This document shows, piece after piece, positions 25,182 to 33,364 of a stretch of DNA of 64,000 bases. The notes under the pieces are model-generated. The model made no database searches. It was given only the letters and a program-made list of their open reading frames with translations, and was not told the DNA's origin. How positions within the stretch are numbered: the first letter of the stretch is position 1; every line of letters starts with the position of its first letter. Position numbers and translations under genes: made by a program. Source of the DNA: Cloacibacillus evryensis DSM 19522 (lineage in GTDB: Bacteria > Synergistota > Synergistia > Synergistales > Synergistaceae); the NCBI RefSeq assembly GCF_000585335.1, contig NZ_KK073872.1, forward strand, positions 2,533,283 through 2,597,282. The letters are read 5' to 3'.

Positions 25182-26159
25182 TTACTCCGCCAGAAGCGTT
25201 TTATTGACGACGTAGCACGGCGTTTGACCTTTGAAGAACAGCGCGATCTCCTGCGCCGACTTGGTGCGCAGTTCAGGCAGCGCCTCTTCTGATATCCACG
25301 CGGCGCGGGGGGTCACGATCACATTTTGCAGGGCCGCCAGTTTGTTGATGCCGACCGGGGGCTCTTTACAGAGCACGTCAAGCCCCGCTCCCGCGATGCG
25401 CTCATTGATCAGTGCGTCGTAAAGATCATCCTCGTTTATCAATCCGCCGCGTGAAATGTTTATGAGGTAGGCGGTAGGCTTCATATACGCGAGAGTCTTC
25501 GCGTTGATTATTTCCTCGGTGTTTGGCGTGAGCGGCAGGTGAAGTGAAACAAAATCCGCTGCGCGGAGAAGCTCTTCCACGCTGTCGTATTTTTTAATGT
25601 CGTTCGACTTGAAGATCGAATCCGGGATATACGGATCATGGGCGATGACTCTCATGCCAAAGGCCTGGGCCCTCTCCGCGACCATGCGCCCCGTGTTGCC
25701 GCAGCCCAGTATCGCGAATATTTTGCCGTAGTTGCGCGGCACGTTCGAGGCGACGGATGAGTCCCAGCCGCCGTTTTTCGTCTGATTTGACAATATGTGC
25801 ATCTTTCTCGAAATGCCAAGAACGAGCGCCATCGTATGGTCAGCGGTTTCGCTCTGACAGTAGTCGGGTACATTGCAGACGATGATCCCCTGATCCGTGG
25901 CCGCCGCGACGTCCACTTCATTGACGCCGACGCCGAGCCGGACAAGGATTTTACATTTTTCAAGTATGGCAAGGTTTTCCCGCGTCATCGGATTCTGATT
26001 TACGATAACGGCGTCGCAGTCCATTCCCTCCATGCAGATCTCTTTCGGAGTACCGCCGGCGGCGAGAAATATTTCCGCGTCGGCTTCGGCAAGTATCTTT
26101 CTTTCAATTTCAAGGTCAGGCCACAAAGTATCCGTTACGAACACCTTATACTTAGCCAT
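25182..26159 (-). CDS. D-isomer 2-hydroxyacid dehydrogenase family protein, catalytic His replaced
   Basis: 325 residues, like phosphoglycerate dehydrogenase or CtBP. NAD-binding ILGCGNTGRMVAERAQAFGM, substrate Arg in NISRGGLINEDDL, and acid Glu in the LCKEPP segment are present. The usual TPHxAW catalytic-histidine motif reads TPRAAW: Arg285 (codon CGC) stands where His is expected. Activity may be altered or lost. ATG 26159 is chosen for AAGGAAT upstream; the ATG at 26168 overlaps it. Probable role: reduce a 2-oxo acid from amino-acid breakdown. Regulatory element copy C lies 76 bp upstream. Confidence 0.87.
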   Translation of the reverse strand: MAKYKVFVTDTLWPDLEIERKILAEADAEIFLAAGGTPKEICMEGMDCDAVIVNQNPMTRENLAILEKCKILVRLGVGVNEVDVAAATDQGIIVCNVPDYCQSETADHTMALVLGISRKMHILSNQTKNGGWDSSVASNVPRNYGKIFAILGCGNTGRMVAERAQAFGMRVIAHDPYIPDSIFKSNDIKKYDSVEELLRAADFVSLHLPLTPNTEEIINAKTLAYMKPTAYLINISRGGLINEDDLYDALINERIAGAGLDVLCKEPPVGINKLAALQNVIVTPRAAWISEEALPELRTKSAQEIALFFKGQTPCYVVNKTLLAE

Positions 26160-26235
26160 TCTCACCATTCCTTTCTAAAAAACATTATAAAAACTTAATT
26201 TTCTAAGATGAAATTGTAATACACCACATTTATCA

Positions 26236-26269
26236 CAGTCAAAGACGTGTTTTTTATACAAGGTATTAG
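26236..26269 (-). promoter_or_regulatory. Bipartite regulatory element, copy C
   Basis: In gene orientation: CTAAT, 16 bp, ACGTCTTTGACTG, 76 bp before the 2-hydroxyacid dehydrogenase gene. It begins seven bases past the LysR stop codon. Confidence 0.6.
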
Positions 26270-26276
26270 CGGGTTA

Positions 26277-27209
26277 TTATATCATGACCTCGTTTGCGTA
26301 ATATTCTTTTACAATGTCGATGAATTTACGGGCCACGCTGGAGAGGTAGGCGTCCTTTTTATATACGGCCGCGAGCGGAGCGATGAGATCATCCGTCCGG
26401 AGGTCGAAGCATTCCAAATTTTTAGTGCCGGCGGACCAGTTAAGACCTCCGTCAGGCATGAAGGAAAAACCCATATCCTGCGCCACCAGATTGCACGCCG
26501 TCGCTTTGCTTGACGTAATGATGCGCCTTGCGGGAGAAAAATGTATCTTTTCCAGATATTTATATATCCATTCCGCACACGCCATCCCCTCTTTCATGAG
26601 GATGAAGCATTCGTCGGAGAGAACGTTTATATCTACTCTTTCATTTCGTGCCTCTGTCTCTCTCAGCCTTTTCGCCCACAGGTTATTTTTATTCGCAATA
26701 AGCAATATTTTTTCGTACTTTAAGAGTTCTGTGCTCACTATGTCGTGCTCATCCAGGGAAACGTTCATTATCGCCACTTCGACGATATTTTTTTCTATGA
26801 GGTCATAGAGCTGACGCGCGGAGTATTCATGGAGGTTGATCTGAACGTTTTTATTTTTCGCCGCAAAGATGGGGAGTATCTCCGGCAGCATCGTCGCCCC
26901 GCGCCACGGAGGAATGCCGAGATTAAGCGTATTTGCCCGCTCGCGGTTCAAGGCGTCAAAATCAGAGGTAAGCTTAGAATACAGCTGGTTGCTGGCCTGA
27001 AGGTAGTTGTAATATATCCTTCCAGCCTCGGTCAATTCTATCGGCACCTTCGAGCGGTCAAATAACTTGACGTCAAAGGAGCTCTCAAGCTTGGAAATAT
27101 ACTGGCTCAAATATGACTGCGAGACATACAATATCTCGGCTGCCTTAGATATATTGCCCTCCTTAGCAATCGTTAGAAAGTATTCAGGGTTCTTATTGAC
27201 GATCGCCAT
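26277..27209 (-). CDS. LysR-family transcriptional regulator
   Basis: 310 residues. N-terminal winged HTH: FLTIAKEGNISKAAEILYVS and QSYLSQYISKLESSFDVKLF; C-terminal periplasmic-binding-like effector domain from about residue 95. ATG 27209 has AAAGGGG well placed. It is divergent from the fumarylacetoacetase-family gene, with element D between, and its own gene sits between elements C and D. It is the best candidate to bind the 34-nt element at four promoters and activate the island in response to a catabolite. Confidence 0.93.
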   Translation of the reverse strand: MAIVNKNPEYFLTIAKEGNISKAAEILYVSQSYLSQYISKLESSFDVKLFDRSKVPIELTEAGRIYYNYLQASNQLYSKLTSDFDALNRERANTLNLGIPPWRGATMLPEILPIFAAKNKNVQINLHEYSARQLYDLIEKNIVEVAIMNVSLDEHDIVSTELLKYEKILLIANKNNLWAKRLRETEARNERVDINVLSDECFILMKEGMACAEWIYKYLEKIHFSPARRIITSSKATACNLVAQDMGFSFMPDGGLNWSAGTKNLECFDLRTDDLIAPLAAVYKKDAYLSSVARKFIDIVKEYYANEVMI

Positions 27210-27293
27210 AATAAATCCCCTTTCCAGATAAATATTCCAGCGTCTATTGATGATTCTATCACAGGCGGTATCTCATGCCCTCATTACAATTTG

Positions 27294-27327
27294 ATAATGA
27301 TAATATTAAATTTTAGGTCTTTGACGG
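27294..27327 (+). promoter_or_regulatory. Bipartite regulatory element, copy D
   Basis: ATAAT, 16 bp, then AGGTCTTTGACGG on the plus strand, 70 bp before the FAH-family gene. TAGTAT lies 17-18 bp after TTGACG as a possible -10. Same spacing as copies A-C and same orientation relative to its gene. Confidence 0.55.
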
Positions 27328-27397
27328 CGCCAACGGCAAAAGGTAGTATGCGTTTGTAAATCAAAAGCTCATCCTGTTCGAGAAAGGCTGATAAATC

Positions 27398-28321
27398 ATG
27401 AGGTTCGCAACCATTAAAACTTACGCCGGCGATATCGCGGTGGGAGAGACAGCCGCCGTTCTGACGAAAAACGGCGCCGTCCCCGTCAAGTCTATCAATG
27501 AGACTCAAAAAACATATTGGAGCACGGATCTTTTTTCGATGATCTGCAATGGGGAGATACCGAGGATCAATGAGTGGTACCTATCCGGCGGAAGAGAAGA
27601 ATTGGAAAAAGCGGCAGAGATAACGGTTCCTTTCGACAGGGTCGAATACGGGCCATTATATCGCAATCCGGGCAAAATATTCTGTATCGGACTCAATTAT
27701 CAGGCGGAGGCGGCCACGATCAACGATACCGCGGCGACAGACCTTCCCGGCAGTTTTTACAAGCCGCCGACGTCAATAATCGGAACGGGAGAAAAAATCA
27801 TCATTCCCTTCCTCCCGAAAGAGGTGGACGGAGCCGGCGATTATGCGAAAGAGGTAGACGGAGAGGCCGAGCTTGTCGTAGTTATCGGCAAAGAGGGCAA
27901 AAATATAGAAAAAGAGAACTGGCTGGATTACGTCGCCGGATTTACCACATCAATAGAATCCACTGTGATCGACGTATTCCATAAAGGCCTGCGCAAGCTC
28001 TGTATCTCAAAAAGCTATGATTCTCATTTCGCCTTCGGCCCCGTGCTTATAACGCCTGATGAAATCGACGATGTCATGAAGCTCAAGGTCAGAACGATCC
28101 ATAACGGCAGGCTTGAAGCGGAGGATTATGTTGGCAACATGATGTTCACGCCGGATTACCTCGTTTCATTCCATTCTGAAATCATGAAGTGGATGCCGGG
28201 CGACGTGATCTCGACAGGGACGCCCAAAGGCGCGATCGTCTCCGACGGGGATACCGTTACCACCGAGATAGACGGTTTCGTTCCCATAACATGCCCCGTG
28301 GCGAAGGAAAAAAGAGCTTAG
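27398..28321 (+). CDS. Fumarylacetoacetate hydrolase-family protein
   Basis: 307 residues. The FAH domain occupies about residues 90-300: KIFCIGLNYQAEA, metal-binding VDGEAELVVVIGKEGKNI (Glu-x-Glu), KSYDSHFAFGPVLITPDE (Asp) and GDVISTGTPKG. Members hydrolyse or decarboxylate/isomerise 2-oxo or acylpyruvate-type compounds with Mg2+. The N-terminal 90 residues are the usual cap. Start ATG 27398 has AAGG ten bases upstream. It is divergent from LysR and carries element D, so it is probably the downstream C-C or C-O cleaving step of the island. Confidence 0.9.
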   Translation: MRFATIKTYAGDIAVGETAAVLTKNGAVPVKSINETQKTYWSTDLFSMICNGEIPRINEWYLSGGREELEKAAEITVPFDRVEYGPLYRNPGKIFCIGLNYQAEAATINDTAATDLPGSFYKPPTSIIGTGEKIIIPFLPKEVDGAGDYAKEVDGEAELVVVIGKEGKNIEKENWLDYVAGFTTSIESTVIDVFHKGLRKLCISKSYDSHFAFGPVLITPDEIDDVMKLKVRTIHNGRLEAEDYVGNMMFTPDYLVSFHSEIMKWMPGDVISTGTPKGAIVSDGDTVTTEIDGFVPITCPVAKEKRA

Positions 28322-28362
28322 ATATCTTTTTCCGCATACGCCGAAGGATAACGCGCAAAACA

Positions 28363-28405
28363 GGCCTCCCCTTTGCATATAAAAGACGGAGGCCCGTTTA
28401 GTATT
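28363..28405 (+). terminator. Terminator between FAH-family and msrAB genes
   Basis: GGCCTCC (28363-28369) and GGAGGCC (28388-28394) flank an 18-nt loop; T-rich GTTTAGTATTTTT follows. It may serve both convergent genes. Confidence 0.6.
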
Positions 28406-28436
28406 TTTATCTAATGGAATTAAAGCTTGCCTTTAT

Positions 28437-29558
28437 CTATTCCACGTACTTTTTAAATTCTCCGTACCCCTCTTTGTCCATCTCCTCATAGGGGATGAAG
28501 CGCAGCGCGGCGCTGTTGATGCAGTAGCGCACGCCGTTCGGCGATTCGCGGTCGCCGGTAAAGACGTGGCCGAGGTGCGAATCCCCGGCGCGGCTGCGCA
28601 CTTCGGTGCGGCGCATCCCGTAGGAGGCGTCCTCTTTGCGGACCATCGCGCCGTCGTCGATGCCCTTCGTGAAGGCCGGCCAGCCGCAGGAGCTGGCGTA
28701 TTTGTCTTTAGAAGAGAATAGGGGTTCGCCCGTGACGACATCGACGTAGATGCCGCGTTCTTCGTTGTCGTAGTATTCGTTGTCGAAGGGAGGCTCGGTG
28801 GCGTTTCTCTGCGTGACCGCAAACTGCCGCTCCGTCAGCCTTTTCTTCAATTCGTCCGCGGCGGATTTCCGATAGAGCCCCGCGTCGACCTTTATCTTTT
28901 TCGCCTCATCCATCTCTTCCCGTGATATGTGGCAGTAACCGTTTGGATGTTTTGTAAGATAGTCCTGATGGTATTCCTCGGCCTCATGAAAAACCGCCAG
29001 CGGCTCGATGAGCACATGGAAACCGTCCTCGGCGCGGCCCTTTTCAATGGCGGCGACACGCCTGACGACGGCTTCGGAGGCGGCATCGGCATAGAATATC
29101 CCCGTCTGATATTGTGTGCCGACGTCGTTCCCCTGGCGGTTCTCAACACCTGGGTCGATGATCTTGAAGAAGGCGAAGAGCAACGTCTCAAGCGACACCC
29201 GCTTTGGGTCATAGACGACGCGCACCGTCTCTTTATAGCCGGTGCCGCCGGCGCAAACCTGTTCGTAGCTCACCCGCTCGCCTATTTTGCCGTTCGCGTA
29301 GCCGGATACGGCGTCAAGCACCCCGGGGATGCCCTCCATATATTTCTCCAGCCCCCAGAAACAACCGCCGGCAAGGTAAATGACATCTTCGCCCTCTTTT
29401 TTGGCATATGTCGGATCGTCAGCCATCGCCATCCGCGCCTCCTCTGCATTATTTTTTCTATTATCGCCCATGACTCCGGCGCCGTGCAGCGCAAAAGCCG
29501 CCGCCGCGGCAAGGAATATTAACGAAAATAATAAAATTTTTATTACCGGTTTTCTCAT
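28437..29558 (-). CDS. msrAB: Exported fused peptide-methionine sulfoxide reductase A/B
   Basis: 373 residues. The N-terminal hydrophobic helix (about residues 4-24) is a signal or anchor, so it should act outside the cytoplasm. MsrA domain: LAGGCFWGLEKYMEGIPGV with catalytic Cys in GCFWG, YHQDYLTKHP. MsrB domain: SSCGWPAF, EVRSRAGDSHLGHVFTGD and catalytic Cys in RYCINSAALRF. The A-then-B order is the common fusion. The protein repairs oxidised methionine of both stereoisomers. ATG 29558 is favoured by GAAGGG upstream. No partner thioredoxin-like gene is adjacent. Confidence 0.93.
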   Translation of the reverse strand: MRKPVIKILLFSLIFLAAAAAFALHGAGVMGDNRKNNAEEARMAMADDPTYAKKEGEDVIYLAGGCFWGLEKYMEGIPGVLDAVSGYANGKIGERVSYEQVCAGGTGYKETVRVVYDPKRVSLETLLFAFFKIIDPGVENRQGNDVGTQYQTGIFYADAASEAVVRRVAAIEKGRAEDGFHVLIEPLAVFHEAEEYHQDYLTKHPNGYCHISREEMDEAKKIKVDAGLYRKSAADELKKRLTERQFAVTQRNATEPPFDNEYYDNEERGIYVDVVTGEPLFSSKDKYASSCGWPAFTKGIDDGAMVRKEDASYGMRRTEVRSRAGDSHLGHVFTGDRESPNGVRYCINSAALRFIPYEEMDKEGYGEFKKYVE

Positions 29559-29713
29559 GCAGCCCTTCTTAATCATAATAGTTATTATTTTACAATATTA
29601 TTGTAGCACCAGCAACTATGATAAGAAAGGCTAAAAGACGGAAAGCCGGAGCAAGCGCGCGAACGGACGCCGTTTCGGGGCTGAAAAGATCGCGGTATTT
29701 TTGCCCGGCGGCG

Positions 29714-30142
29714 TTATCTTAAAAGAGGGAGGTCTCCGGTCAGTTTGTTGACAAGTTTTCTCGCGCCGCATATGCCGATCCCCAGATAGCTGAGTTCGCG
29801 CTCTTCCACGGACGCGGATCTTTCTATATACTCGCCGTAATTCTTGCAGCTCTGGGCGACATCGGAGAAGTCCACCGTCAGCAGTTCGGAAAATTCGGGC
29901 TCATAGAGCCGCGTCCTTATCGCGCGGAGCTTTTCTTTGCCCGCCCGCAGTATCGGCACGGGGAACTCGATGACGCCGCGGTGTGTCCGCCCGCTCTTGT
30001 CAAACACGTCGCCGCCGACAGCCTCCGGCCGGTGTTTTCCCAGAGTGATGCCGATGATCCCCGCCGTGTTCGCTATCAGCCCCAAGGGCAGCTCCTCGTC
30101 TATCACCATCACACATTTTTCGTTCAGGATCTCCATTGCCAT
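29714..30142 (-). CDS. DUF2000-family protein
   Basis: 142 residues. Family pattern: CVMVIDEELPLGLIANTAGI near the N-terminus, GGDVFDKSGRTHRGV, FPVPILRA and LGIGICGARKLVNKLTG at the end. The fold is thought to resemble peptidyl-tRNA hydrolase 2, but the function is not known. Start ATG 30142 is 7 bp after the AraC regulator stop, so the two form an operon. Confidence 0.75.
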   Translation of the reverse strand: MAMEILNEKCVMVIDEELPLGLIANTAGIIGITLGKHRPEAVGGDVFDKSGRTHRGVIEFPVPILRAGKEKLRAIRTRLYEPEFSELLTVDFSDVAQSCKNYGEYIERSASVEERELSYLGIGICGARKLVNKLTGDLPLLR

Positions 30143-30149
30143 AGTTCGA

Positions 30150-30992
30150 TCATACCTCTCTTTTTGACGAGGCGGCGTCGACGTCAAATATCCGCTGATA
30201 CTGCTTGGGCGTCACCCCGGTAAACTCTTTAAAAAAATTGGTGAAGTGGCTCTGATCGGCGAAACCGGCCATAGCCGCAGACTCTATCGGCGGCACGCCC
30301 CGCTCAAGAAATTTTTTGGACATGCCGAGCCGCACTGTTTGCAGGTAACGATATGGGGAAAGCCCTGTTTCTTTTGTAAACGAGCGTATAAGGTAGGATT
30401 TGCCATACCCAGTCAGCGCCGTGAGCTCTTCAAGCGCGATATTCTCCGCGAAATGCTCTTCCATATAACCGCAGGCCAGCCTCACCCGTTCATCGCCGCC
30501 GCTTCGCTCACGCTTGATCACGGTACATTCCTCAACGAGCTGCTCAAGCAGTAAAAAGAGAGCCTCTTCACGCTCCATCCTCGGAGAGCGGGCCGCTACG
30601 GCGTCGTAAAGCGATGCCAACGGCTGGGCGATATCGCTCCGAAAGAGCACGTTTTTCGCAAAGCACAGCTTTTCCGTGCCGGCCGCCGTCTCGCGCAGGA
30701 GCCCGGACATTACCTCCGGCGTTATATTCACGGCGCGGTAATCCAAAGGTTCTTCGTCTATCGGCGAACAGTAATGGTTGTCGCGCGGATTGAAGAGAAC
30801 GATATCTCCCGCCGCCAGCTCATATTCGGCCCCCCGGCACCAGAGGCGCCGCCGGCCTCCCATCATCACCCCGATGACGTAACAGTCGTGAAAGTGATTC
30901 GGGAATTTCTGTACCACCCCGCTGAGCCTATACGCTTCTATCTCAAGATCGCCGTCGTAATAGACGAGGCGCTCTTCCCTTTCGGCTGTCAT
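30150..30992 (-). CDS. AraC-family transcriptional regulator
   Basis: 280 residues. N-terminal cupin-like sensing domain with HFHDCYVIGVM and FNPRDNHYCSP; C-terminal AraC DNA-binding domain with two HTH motifs, LEELTALTGYGKSYLIRSFTK and ESAAMAGFADQSHFTNFFKE, ending VTPKQYQRIF. ATG 30992 is preferred because GGGAGG lies nine bases before it; the ATG at 31001 is too close. Co-transcribed with DUF2000, which may be its target or effector-related gene. Confidence 0.93.
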   Translation of the reverse strand: MTAEREERLVYYDGDLEIEAYRLSGVVQKFPNHFHDCYVIGVMMGGRRRLWCRGAEYELAAGDIVLFNPRDNHYCSPIDEEPLDYRAVNITPEVMSGLLRETAAGTEKLCFAKNVLFRSDIAQPLASLYDAVAARSPRMEREEALFLLLEQLVEECTVIKRERSGGDERVRLACGYMEEHFAENIALEELTALTGYGKSYLIRSFTKETGLSPYRYLQTVRLGMSKKFLERGVPPIESAAMAGFADQSHFTNFFKEFTGVTPKQYQRIFDVDAASSKREV

Positions 30993-31111
30993 GATCCGCA
31001 TACCTCCCCGCGCCTGTCATACTATCACGCTTTGTACCGCCTTTCTTGAAGGATATTACACCTTCGCGCGGCCCGGTCAAAATCACCGGCTTAGCCGGCA
31101 GTTTTGAGGGC

Positions 31112-31142
31112 AAACAAAAAAGAGAGGGGAAAACTCCCCTCC
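31112..31142 (-). terminator. Terminator downstream of nitroreductase gene
   Basis: GAGGGG-AAAACT-CCCCTC stem (31124-31141); on the minus strand it is followed by a T-rich run TCTTTTTTGT. Ends the two-gene hydrolase-nitroreductase operon. Confidence 0.75.
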
Positions 31143-31182
31143 CCGGTTCAAACATTGTACTCGTGCGGACCGCCGTACTCTG

Positions 31183-31722
31183 TCAACCGACCAGCGTCGT
31201 GATCTCGCTCACGTCTTTGCGGCTCTTCGGGCGCGGCGTCTCATCCGCCGGATATCCGACCGCCACGATCGCGCGCACCGTGTCGCCCGCGGGCAATCCG
31301 AAGAGCGCCTTGACCTCGGCGTCGCTGTAGGTGCCGATTATGCAGCAACCGAGTCCCTGTTCCGTCGCTTCGAGAAGAAGGAAGGCCGTCGCCATGCCGA
31401 CGTCGCCCTCGGAGAAACGCTTCGTCCCATAATGTTCGACGACGCGAGGCATCAATATCGGCTCCGCCTCCTCGACGACGACGATGAAGGCCGGGGCCGA
31501 CTCAGTCCACTTATTGAGGCCGATCTCCTGCGTCAGCTTTGAAAGCTCTCTCTTCTTGTCATCGTTCGTGACGACGACGAACTTCCATGGCTGGCTGTTG
31601 CAGGCCGAAGGCGCGAGCGAGGCCGCCTTCACGCAGCGCACTAGCAACTCGCCGTCGACCGCCTTGTCTTTGAAGCTTCGGCAACTCTGGCGGCTTTGCG
31701 CAAGTTCATAAAAATTTTTCAT
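31183..31722 (-). CDS. Nitroreductase-family FMN oxidoreductase
   Basis: 179 residues. FMN-binding arginine-serine patch SRQSCRSFKDKAVD, the AASLAPSACNSQPWKFVVV block and ATEQGLGCCIIGTYSD followed by VRAIVAVGYP near the end are standard. NAD(P)H-dependent reduction of nitro, quinone or enone compounds is expected; the exact substrate is unknown. It has AAGGAGG before ATG 31722 and begins 12 bp after the metallo-hydrolase gene. Confidence 0.92.
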   Translation of the reverse strand: MKNFYELAQSRQSCRSFKDKAVDGELLVRCVKAASLAPSACNSQPWKFVVVTNDDKKRELSKLTQEIGLNKWTESAPAFIVVVEEAEPILMPRVVEHYGTKRFSEGDVGMATAFLLLEATEQGLGCCIIGTYSDAEVKALFGLPAGDTVRAIVAVGYPADETPRPKSRKDVSEITTLVG

Positions 31723-31734
31723 CGACAGGCCTCC

Positions 31735-32430
31735 TTAAAACTCCAGCATCTGGCCGGGAGACAGTATCACGATCTCCGTTCCGAGCAGATCGGCCTCGGC
31801 GACAGCCATCGCAAAGGCTTCGGGGTCGGCCTGTATCTTCGGGAAGGTGTCATAATGCATCGGGACCGCCTTGATCGGATGGATAAAATCGACGGCGCGC
31901 GCCGCGTCGTCAATATCCATCGTGAAATAGCCGCCGATCGGCAGGCAGGCGACATCGATCTTTTCCGCCTCAAGCAGCTTCATTTCCATCGTCAGCCCAG
32001 TGTCTCCCGAATGGTAGACCTTTTTTCCGTCCACTTCAATGACAAAGCCGCACGCGATGCCGCCGTAGCGAACCTGTCCATCCTCGATGATGGGGTCGCC
32101 ATGCCACGCGGGAGTGAGTTTGACCTTGCCGAAGGGGAACCGGGCGCGTCCTCCGATGTGCATCCCCTCGGTCTTTACGCCCTTAGCTGATAGCCAGGCC
32201 GCCGTCTCGTTGCAGGTATAGACCGTCGCGCCGGTCCGCAGGGCTATCTCGACCGTGTCGCCGAGATGGTCCCCGTGGGTGTGGGTGAGGAATATCGCGT
32301 TGATATCGGTAAAATCGGCAGCCTTCGCCGCCGCTTTGGGGTTGCCTGTAAGAAAAGGATCGATGAGCCCCTTAAGTCCCGTGCCCTCGATGCAGAATGC
32401 GCTGTGTCCAAGATAACGAAGTTTTGGCAT
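31735..32430 (-). CDS. Metallo-beta-lactamase-fold hydrolase (UPF0173/YtkL type)
   Basis: 231 residues. Signature THTHGDHLGD (HxHxDH), a later SGDTGLTMEM metal-binding Asp and PMHYDTFP His. MPKLRYLGHSAFCIEG is the typical opening of this UlaG-like family. The physiological substrate is not known. ATG 32430 follows GGAGG. Confidence 0.92.
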   Translation of the reverse strand: MPKLRYLGHSAFCIEGTGLKGLIDPFLTGNPKAAAKAADFTDINAIFLTHTHGDHLGDTVEIALRTGATVYTCNETAAWLSAKGVKTEGMHIGGRARFPFGKVKLTPAWHGDPIIEDGQVRYGGIACGFVIEVDGKKVYHSGDTGLTMEMKLLEAEKIDVACLPIGGYFTMDIDDAARAVDFIHPIKAVPMHYDTFPKIQADPEAFAMAVAEADLLGTEIVILSPGQMLEF

Positions 32431-32629
32431 TACTTATACCTCCATGCACTAAATTTATTTTTAACCGCTCTTATTTAACTATTATAATATATATCAGTAA
32501 AAAACAAATATGGTATATTTGCCGATAGGGCCTTTAGCGTGATGCGTCCTTTACTGAATTTGGCTGCCGCGCCACATGACAATTTTTTAGTATATAATAT
32601 TAATATAATTATGATAGGGAGATGATAGA

Positions 32630-32893
32630 ATGTTTATAAAACCATCTACCGCTCTGCGCAACGAATACAATGAGATCGCCGAGCTCTGCAAAAAAGAGGA
32701 CTCTCCGGTCTTTCTAACCAAAAACGGCGAGGGAGACCTCGTGGTGATGAGCATTGAGCATTACACAAAGCGTGAGGCAATGCTCGATCTGCGGGATAAG
32801 CTGCTGCGCAGTGAGGCAGAACGACTTGCCGGATGCAGGAGCTATTCCGTTGATGAAGTAAGCAAGCGTTTAAAAGAGCTGATCGATGGGTAG
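32630..32893 (+). CDS. Phd/YefM-type antitoxin
   Basis: 87 residues. The N-terminal half resembles Phd/YefM DNA-binding folds (SPVFLTKNGEGDLVVMSIEHY), and the charged C-terminus would wrap the toxin. AGGGAG ribosome site; TATAAT at 32593-32598 lies upstream. The end overlaps the toxin start by 8 bp, the usual coupled arrangement. Confidence 0.88.
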   Translation: MFIKPSTALRNEYNEIAELCKKEDSPVFLTKNGEGDLVVMSIEHYTKREAMLDLRDKLLRSEAERLAGCRSYSVDEVSKRLKELIDG

Positions 32894-33188
32894 CTTCGAG
32901 GTACGCTTCCTGGAGGCCGCACTGTCTGACTTAGAGGAAATAACCATCTATATAGCGACAGAGAATAAAGAGGCAGCCAAGGAGCTGCACGCGCTGATCA
33001 TCACACGCGCCAAAGAACTTTCAACTCTTCCTTATAGGGGACCGAAAATACCTGACGAAAAAATCTCCGCGATGGGCTTTCGCTATCTTTCGATCGGAAA
33101 ATATCTTATATTTTACAAAGCGGAGAAGGACACAGTATTCATTCATCGGATACTTGACGGCAGGCGCGATTATCCGGGGCTGTTTTAA
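32886..33188 (+). CDS. ParE/RelE-superfamily toxin
   Basis: 100 residues. VRFLEAALSDLEEITIYIA at the start, GFRYLSIGKYLIFYKAEKDT and the terminal IHRILDGRRDYPGLF motif match the ParE branch. Either gyrase poisoning (ParE) or mRNA cleavage (RelE) is possible; the C-terminal RRDYPGLF favours ParE. It forms a toxin-antitoxin pair with the preceding gene. Confidence 0.9.
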   Translation: MGSFEVRFLEAALSDLEEITIYIATENKEAAKELHALIITRAKELSTLPYRGPKIPDEKISAMGFRYLSIGKYLIFYKAEKDTVFIHRILDGRRDYPGLF

Positions 33189-33314
33189 CCAATGTATGAA
33201 GAACGACGGTTCCGATAGAAATATCCTCGGGATCAAGGCGAACGCGCCGATTTTTTGATGGAAACATTGAGCAGCCCCCGCTGCAGGGAGGCGGTATTTT
33301 TGCCTCAACAATAA

Positions 33315-33342
33315 GCGGACGCCGCGTTGATGCGGCGTCCGC
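33315..33342. terminator. Bidirectional terminator between toxin and aspS genes
   Basis: GCGGACGCCGC (33315-33325) and GCGGCGTCCGC (33332-33342) form an 11-bp stem; a T-rich tail follows on the plus strand. It lies between convergent genes. The 175-bp interval also contains a short GGCG-AACG-CGCC stem with a T-run at 33237-33255. Confidence 0.7.
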
Positions 33343-33364
33343 CATTTTCTTCTATATCTTGATT

